Shown here: one piece after another, positions 59,881 to 64,000 of the stretch
How the letters are laid out: every line of letters starts with the position of its first letter
How positions within the stretch are numbered: position 1 is the stretch's first letter
Notes under the pieces: generated by a model
Databases searched by the model: none
What the model saw: only the letters and a program-made list of their open reading frames with translations
Told to the model about the DNA's origin: nothing
Translations under genes and position numbers: made by a program
From: an uncultured Anaerolineae bacterium
GTDB taxonomy: Bacteria; Chloroflexota; Anaerolineae; Aggregatilineales; Phototrophicaceae
Direction: 5' to 3'
DNA: 64,000 nucleotides
NCBI GenBank assembly: GCA_934216615.1
Contig: CAKQCB010000003.1
Location: 551,765-615,764, forward strand

Positions 59881-61089
59881 TTATTCCTCATCTAACCCTA
59901 ACGCTGTGAGCGCATAGACGAGAGTTGCATCCCGCAAGCCTTGAACCTCTACATATTCATTGGCGCTGTGCGCTCCGTCCCCTTGTGGCCCTAACCCACA
60001 CACCATCGGGATGCCGTGCTCGATCAACAGATACCCTTCGTTCGCTGGCCCGGCGATGGTTCGTGGTGCAGAATGTCCTTTCACTTGGGGAATCACCTGC
60101 TCCAAGACCTTAAAAATCTGAGCATTTTCATCGGACATCACCGCAGGCACTTCGTTGAGCAATTTCCATTCAAAGTCACAGCCTGTTTGTTCAGTAATCC
60201 CCTGCCCCAGCGCAAAGAGTTGAGGTTCTAAAATCGCACGTTGATATTCCGGCGTCAACCGAATATCGATAAAGGCCGTTGCGCGGTCGGGCACAATATT
60301 GATCCCCGCCCCGCCTGCGATCATCGTAGGGGTGATGACCGTACGATACGGCGCAAACAACGGGATTTTTGAATAGGCCATCTCTTGATCGAGATTTTCC
60401 AGCGCGATCAGCAAACGGCTTAAAGCCGTGACCGCATTCTTGCCTTTTTTACGGTCTTGCCATTCGTTGGTTCCGCTGTGAGCGGTCGTGCCGAGCGCGG
60501 TAATCTCATAACGTAGTAAACCACGATGGCCGATATTGATCTCATCGCCCGAATAAGCGTAGATCGCGCCTTTAGCGGCCAGCTTGCCTTCACGAATCAA
60601 CACCTTGATGCCGAGCGTCCCCGTCGCGCCAGTTTCTTCATCAGGCACGCCAATGAACTGCGCCCGTCCGTGTTGCAGTAAGCCTGTATGTTTGAGCGCC
60701 GCCAGCGCATACAACGAGACGGCCATCCCGCCTTTGGTATCGACAGCGCCCCGCCCGTAAATGCGTCCTGCAGAGAGCGTTCCGCTAAATGGCGGGAACT
60801 TCCATTCACGCTCATCCCCAATGCCAACGGTGTCTAAATGACCTACCAGCAGTAAGCCGACATCGCCTTGTTCTGACGTGCTCACAATCACATTGGGATG
60901 ATCGTCTTCTTGGCTCACAAACTCGACCGTTAAGCCTAGTTTTTTGGCTTCAGCGGCAATCACCTCTGCCAAAGCGCGTTCAGGGTGAAGCCCATTCACC
61001 GACGGCGTTTGAATCAACCGCTGACAAAACGCCACCAAATCCGTGAAATGTGCGTCGATATATGTGCTTAACCGTTCTTGACTAGACAA
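59881..61089 (-). CDS. M20 family peptidase (ArgE/DapE-like)
   Basis: 402 residues, dinuclear zinc amidohydrolase. Ligand and catalytic motifs: LLLVGHLDTVG (His, Asp), IYGRGAVDTKGGMA (Asp), GVPDEETGATG (Glu-Glu) and a late His in GPQGDGAHSANEYVE; the lid domain is between (residues about 180-295). Start TTG at 61089 with AAAGGTAG 7 nt upstream, overlapping the P450 stop by 8 nt. Could remove acyl groups from N-acyl-amino acids; as desuccinylase it would complete the NSAR/GNAT D-to-L pathway encoded at 38046-42883, but it is 20 kb away, so this is speculative. Confidence 0.92.
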   Translation of the reverse strand: MSSQERLSTYIDAHFTDLVAFCQRLIQTPSVNGLHPERALAEVIAAEAKKLGLTVEFVSQEDDHPNVIVSTSEQGDVGLLLVGHLDTVGIGDEREWKFPPFSGTLSAGRIYGRGAVDTKGGMAVSLYALAALKHTGLLQHGRAQFIGVPDEETGATGTLGIKVLIREGKLAAKGAIYAYSGDEINIGHRGLLRYEITALGTTAHSGTNEWQDRKKGKNAVTALSRLLIALENLDQEMAYSKIPLFAPYRTVITPTMIAGGAGINIVPDRATAFIDIRLTPEYQRAILEPQLFALGQGITEQTGCDFEWKLLNEVPAVMSDENAQIFKVLEQVIPQVKGHSAPRTIAGPANEGYLLIEHGIPMVCGLGPQGDGAHSANEYVEVQGLRDATLVYALTALGLDEE

Positions 61090-62284
61090 GGGGCGCTACC
61101 TTTAAATCATATAAACCGCGAATGACATGCGTGGGGCGGAAAGTGGGTTCTTCCACCAGTTCTAAGCGACGGAAACGCTTCAACAGCGTTTGCATCGACA
61201 CTTGTAATTCCAAGCGTGCTAAAGGTGCGCCCAAACAATAGTGGATGCCCGCGCTAAAGCTGATGTGTGGGTTTTCTTTACGGGTGATGTCCATGCGATG
61301 CGCGTTGGGGAACTGCTTTTCGTCGCGGTTAGCCGAACCAAATAATAGGGCGAGTTGTTCCCCTTGTTTGAAGCTGTGCCCCGCATACTCTACATCTTCT
61401 AAGACCCAACGCCGAAACAACTGCAAAGGGACATCAAAGCGCATCATTTCTTCTACTGCAAGCGGGATTAATTCTGGTTGGGCATACAACAAATTGAGCT
61501 GGTCGGGGTTATGAAACAGCGCCCGCCACCCGTTGCCAATCACGTTGACCGTCGCCTCATGCCCTGCATTGAGTAACAGAATACAGGTCGAAACCATTTC
61601 GTCTTCCGTCAGACGATCCCCCGCTTCTTCGACTTGCACCAACGCCGTGATGAGATCGTCTTTCGGGTTTTTGCGTCGTTCTTTAAATAGACCGCGCAAA
61701 TAGCGGTCAAAGTCGATAGAGGCTTGCACCGCCAAACGTTCTTGTTCCGCGGTATGGTCGAGTTCATACATCGCCACAATCGCCTGTGACCAGGGGCGTA
61801 GATAATGCTGATCTTCTTCAGGAACGCCCAATAATTCCGCGATCACGCTCACCGGTAGCGGGGTGGCATAGTCCTCAAGAAGATCGAATACAGGTTTGTC
61901 CGCCACTTGATCTAACAAATCATTGGCGATGATCGCGATCTTGCCGCGAAGCATCTCGACGCGACGGGGCGTAAATACCTTATGCACTAACGTGCGTAGA
62001 CGGGTATGATCCGGCGGTTCTTTGTCAAACATCGAGTTTTCGCTGAGTTTATCAAAGGGCGCAAGGTCAGCACGTTTGGGGGGTAAACCCCGTTCTTCAC
62101 GGGTCAGAATGTGATCCATCGTGCGCCCAAAACGACGGTCACGCAGAAGCGCATTCACGTCCTCATATAAGCTAACAAACCACATCTTTTGCTCAGGAAG
62201 ATACAAGAGGGGCGTAGTCGCCCTTAACTGTTCGTATGTGGGGTATGGATCACGAATAAAATCAGAATCAAGGGGATTAAACAT
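61082..62284 (-). CDS. Cytochrome P450
   Basis: 400-residue soluble bacterial P450 (monooxygenase with heme-thiolate). Heme loop FSAGIHYCLGAPLARLE with the ligand Cys, I-helix oxygen groove LLNAGHEATVN, K-helix AVEEMMRFD (E-x-x-R replaced in part: the motif reads EEMMRFD, giving E-x-x-R as E-M-M-R) and CYP-type PYPTYEQLR start. No ferredoxin partner gene nearby. It is co-translated with the M20 peptidase gene (8-nt overlap). Substrate unknown; single P450s of this size often oxidise terpenoids, fatty acids or xenobiotics. Confidence 0.95.
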   Translation of the reverse strand: MFNPLDSDFIRDPYPTYEQLRATTPLLYLPEQKMWFVSLYEDVNALLRDRRFGRTMDHILTREERGLPPKRADLAPFDKLSENSMFDKEPPDHTRLRTLVHKVFTPRRVEMLRGKIAIIANDLLDQVADKPVFDLLEDYATPLPVSVIAELLGVPEEDQHYLRPWSQAIVAMYELDHTAEQERLAVQASIDFDRYLRGLFKERRKNPKDDLITALVQVEEAGDRLTEDEMVSTCILLLNAGHEATVNVIGNGWRALFHNPDQLNLLYAQPELIPLAVEEMMRFDVPLQLFRRWVLEDVEYAGHSFKQGEQLALLFGSANRDEKQFPNAHRMDITRKENPHISFSAGIHYCLGAPLARLELQVSMQTLLKRFRRLELVEEPTFRPTHVIRGLYDLKVAPLV

Positions 62285-62390
62285 CGCGAGTACCTATAAC
62301 TAGAAGAAATATAGAGGGAAGTGTAGCGCACATCGGGAAACTTGTCGCACCCCATAGGTCATTTATAACCGCTTTTCTAGCGCGTTGTCA

Positions 62391-62420
62391 TTGACTCTTT
62401 TACGGGGGACTAGATACTAT
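62391..62420 (+). promoter_or_regulatory. Promoter of the GH4 gene
   Basis: TTGACT (62391-62396), 18-bp spacer, TACTAT (62415-62420), about 43 nt before the GH4 ATG. Confidence 0.6.
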
Positions 62421-62462
62421 CTATAAGATGAGGATTTTGTTTAACTTTTCAGAGGAAATTTA

Positions 62463-63758
62463 ATGCCCAAAATTACTTTGATCGGCGCTGGCAGTACAGT
62501 ATTTGCTAAAAACCTTTTGGGGGACATTCTCAGTTTCCCAGAATTGAGTCACTCGCACATCAGTTTGCATGACATTGATGAGGGACGTTTGCAAACATCG
62601 CTGATCGTCGCCCAGCGCGTGGCGGATGCCGTCAACGCCAAAGCGACTTTTGAAGCGACCACCGACCGCCGTCGAGCTTTAGAAGGTGCGGATTATGTCA
62701 TCTGTATGATTCAAGTGGCGGGCTACAAACCCGGCACGGTGATCGACTTTGAAATCCCTAAAAAATATGGTTTACGCCAAACGATTGCCGACACGTTGGG
62801 CATTGGTGGGATCATGCGCGGTTTGCGTACCATCCCCGTCATGTTGGACATTTGCAAAGACATGGAAGAAGTATGCCCCAACGCCTATTTCTTACAATAC
62901 GTGAACCCAATGGCGATGAACTGCTGGGCGATCAGCCGCGCCAGCACCATCAAAACGATTGGTTTATGCCACAGCGTCCAGCATACCGCGGAACAAATTT
63001 CGCATGATATTCGCGTGCCGATTGAGGAAATCAATTATGTGGTGGGCGGGATCAATCACATGGCGTTTTACCTCAAGTTTGAACGGAATGGCGAAGACTT
63101 GTATCCCCTCATTCATAAAGTTGTCGAAGAAGGTCGCGTTCCCGACTGGAACCGCGTCCGCTACGATATGTTCAAACGGCTCGGCTATTTTGTCACCGAA
63201 AGCAGTGAGCATTTTAGCGAGTATGTGCCGTGGTACATCAAGCGTGATCGTCCCGAACTCATCGAAGAATTCAACATCCCGCTGGATGAATACATTCGCC
63301 GTTGCGAAAACCAAATTGCTGACTGGGAAAAACAACGGGTGGAATTAGAAGGCGGTGCGCCCCTCGTCGTCAAACGCAGTATCGAATACGGATCGGGCAT
63401 CATCCACAGCATCGAAACCGGCCAGCCCCGCGTTGTGTATGGCAACGTCGCCAATAATGGTTTGATCGATAACCTGCCCGAAGGGTGCTGTGTAGAAGTC
63501 CCCTGTATTGTCGATAAAAACGGGATCATCCCCGCGAAAGTGGGGAATTTACCGCCCCATCTCGCCGCGTTGATGCAGACCAACGTCAACGTGCAAGCGC
63601 TGACGGTAGAAGCCGCCCTCACAGGCAAACGCGAACACATCTACCATGCCGCGATGCTTGACCCGCACACCGCAGCGGAATTGTCGCTCGATCAAATTTG
63701 GTCGATGGTGGATGAATTGATCGAAGCACACGGGGATTGGTTGCCTGCTTATCACTGA
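62463..63758 (+). CDS. Glycoside hydrolase family 4 (MelA-like alpha-galactosidase/alpha-glucosidase)
   Basis: 431 residues. GH4 enzymes use NAD+ and Mn2+ in a redox-elimination mechanism. N-terminal Rossmann motif KITLIGAGSTVFAKN, LHDIDEGRL, then QYVNPMAMN, the metal-binding LCHSVQHT (Cys and His) and VGGINHMAFYLKF; the general-base Tyr region follows. The overall pattern is closest to MelA/AglA alpha-galactosidases. AGAGGAAA before the ATG. Single gene with own promoter; there is no adjacent transporter, so its sugar must come through one of the other importers. Confidence 0.93.
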   Translation: MPKITLIGAGSTVFAKNLLGDILSFPELSHSHISLHDIDEGRLQTSLIVAQRVADAVNAKATFEATTDRRRALEGADYVICMIQVAGYKPGTVIDFEIPKKYGLRQTIADTLGIGGIMRGLRTIPVMLDICKDMEEVCPNAYFLQYVNPMAMNCWAISRASTIKTIGLCHSVQHTAEQISHDIRVPIEEINYVVGGINHMAFYLKFERNGEDLYPLIHKVVEEGRVPDWNRVRYDMFKRLGYFVTESSEHFSEYVPWYIKRDRPELIEEFNIPLDEYIRRCENQIADWEKQRVELEGGAPLVVKRSIEYGSGIIHSIETGQPRVVYGNVANNGLIDNLPEGCCVEVPCIVDKNGIIPAKVGNLPPHLAALMQTNVNVQALTVEAALTGKREHIYHAAMLDPHTAAELSLDQIWSMVDELIEAHGDWLPAYH

Positions 63759-63787
63759 TCCGCGTGGCGGTCTTTGTGGGTGAGATC

Positions 63788-63817
63788 AAGAGGCTGATGA
63801 TATCGTCAGCCTCTTTT
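63788..63817. terminator. Bidirectional intrinsic terminator
   Basis: Stem AAGAGGCTGA / TCAGCCTCTT with an 8-nt loop and TTTT after it, between the GH4 gene and the convergent minus-strand gene. Confidence 0.9.
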
Positions 63818-63826
63818 CATGAATGT

Positions 63827-64000
63827 CTATACAGCGCCCGTTTGCCGTGAAAGCAGATACCCACCTACGAGCAACAACACCACGCCTAATAAACGTGAGA
63901 TATCCAACGGGCGAACGGGCACGCCAAACCAGCCGAATTGATCGATCAAAACACCCATTAATAACTGTCCCACAATCAGCAGGGTGACAGCAACCCCGGG
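63827..64000 (-). CDS. YdcZ-like (DUF606) DMT permease, C-terminal part
   Basis: The last 57 codons of a minus-strand gene whose start lies beyond the window. Two hydrophobic segments are seen, VAVTLLIVGQLLMGVLID and LLGVVLLLVGGYLLS, joined by QFGWFGVPVRPLDISR; this Q-x-x-x-x-x-x-D-x-F-G-x-x-G-x-P pattern is that of the small YdcZ/DUF606 inner-membrane proteins of the drug/metabolite transporter superfamily. Substrate unknown. Confidence 0.8.
   Translation of the reverse strand, partial: PGVAVTLLIVGQLLMGVLIDQFGWFGVPVRPLDISRLLGVVLLLVGGYLLSRQTGAV

Noticed and set aside
1..64000. CRISPR array, transposon ends, prophage or tRNA-linked integration site
   Set aside because: I saw no spaced direct repeats, transposase, integrase or phage genes, and base composition and gene style look even across the window.

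Overview
The window looks like a chromosomal segment of a free-living heterotrophic bacterium of moderate GC, dense in genes. The lineage is probably Chloroflexota (Anaerolineae-like). This is inferred from the mix of many carbohydrate and peptide ABC importers, a single-chain pyruvate:ferredoxin oxidoreductase, an exported rhodanese, DUF1684 and M81 proteins, and frequent GTG/TTG starts; no marker gene proves it. I see no tRNA, rRNA, CRISPR array, insertion sequence or prophage.

Layout. 1-4861 (+): end of a sugar importer, a secreted clan-A glycosidase, a PIG-V-like mannosyltransferase and a GH1 beta-glucosidase. 4911-8682 (-): a small unknown protein, a YeeE/YedE sulfur transporter with an exported rhodanese behind a long leader, and a DUF1295 membrane protein. 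8835-14509 (-): response regulator, histidine kinase, LolD/MacB-type ATPase and FtsX-type permease. 14647-24078: a LacI-controlled sugar locus with a divergent DraG-fold protein, MalEFG-type importer, GH66 and GH15 enzymes. 24155-27744 (-): a DppBCA-type peptide importer behind a second leader. 28036-37639: DUF1684 protein, NifJ, a tyrosine phosphatase and a heterodimeric ABC exporter. 38046-51345: an island for D-amino acid and peptide use with RpiR regulator, N-succinylamino acid racemase/OSBS, D-aminoacylase, GNAT, two beta-lactamase-fold hydrolases, an M81 metallopeptidase and an Opp/Dpp importer. 51466-59735: nucleoside uptake and salvage (BMP-type importer, nucleoside hydrolase, deaminase-type amidohydrolase). 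59881-64000: M20 peptidase, cytochrome P450, GH4 glycosidase and the end of a YdcZ-like permease.

The most striking signals are regulatory. Two operons on the minus strand, the rhodanese-YeeE operon and the DppBCA-type operon, each start with a TTGACA-17 bp promoter. Each then has a very short reading frame rich in consecutive cysteine codons, and after its stop codon five mutually pairing segments (A-E), the last forming an intrinsic terminator. The geometry fits ribosome-mediated attenuation by cysteine supply: starved ribosomes stall on Cys codons, A pairs with B, C pairs with D, and the terminator D:E cannot form. A further ORF with four Cys codons lies just before the rhodanese gene. I infer a cysteine/sulfur regulon joining sulfur-compound uptake and peptide uptake.

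The second regulatory signal is a pair of near-identical 15-bp inverted repeats with the same 14-bp spacer, one in the divergent racemase/D-aminoacylase promoter and one before the peptide-binding protein gene of the same island. They look like operators of one regulator, plausibly the RpiR protein encoded there.
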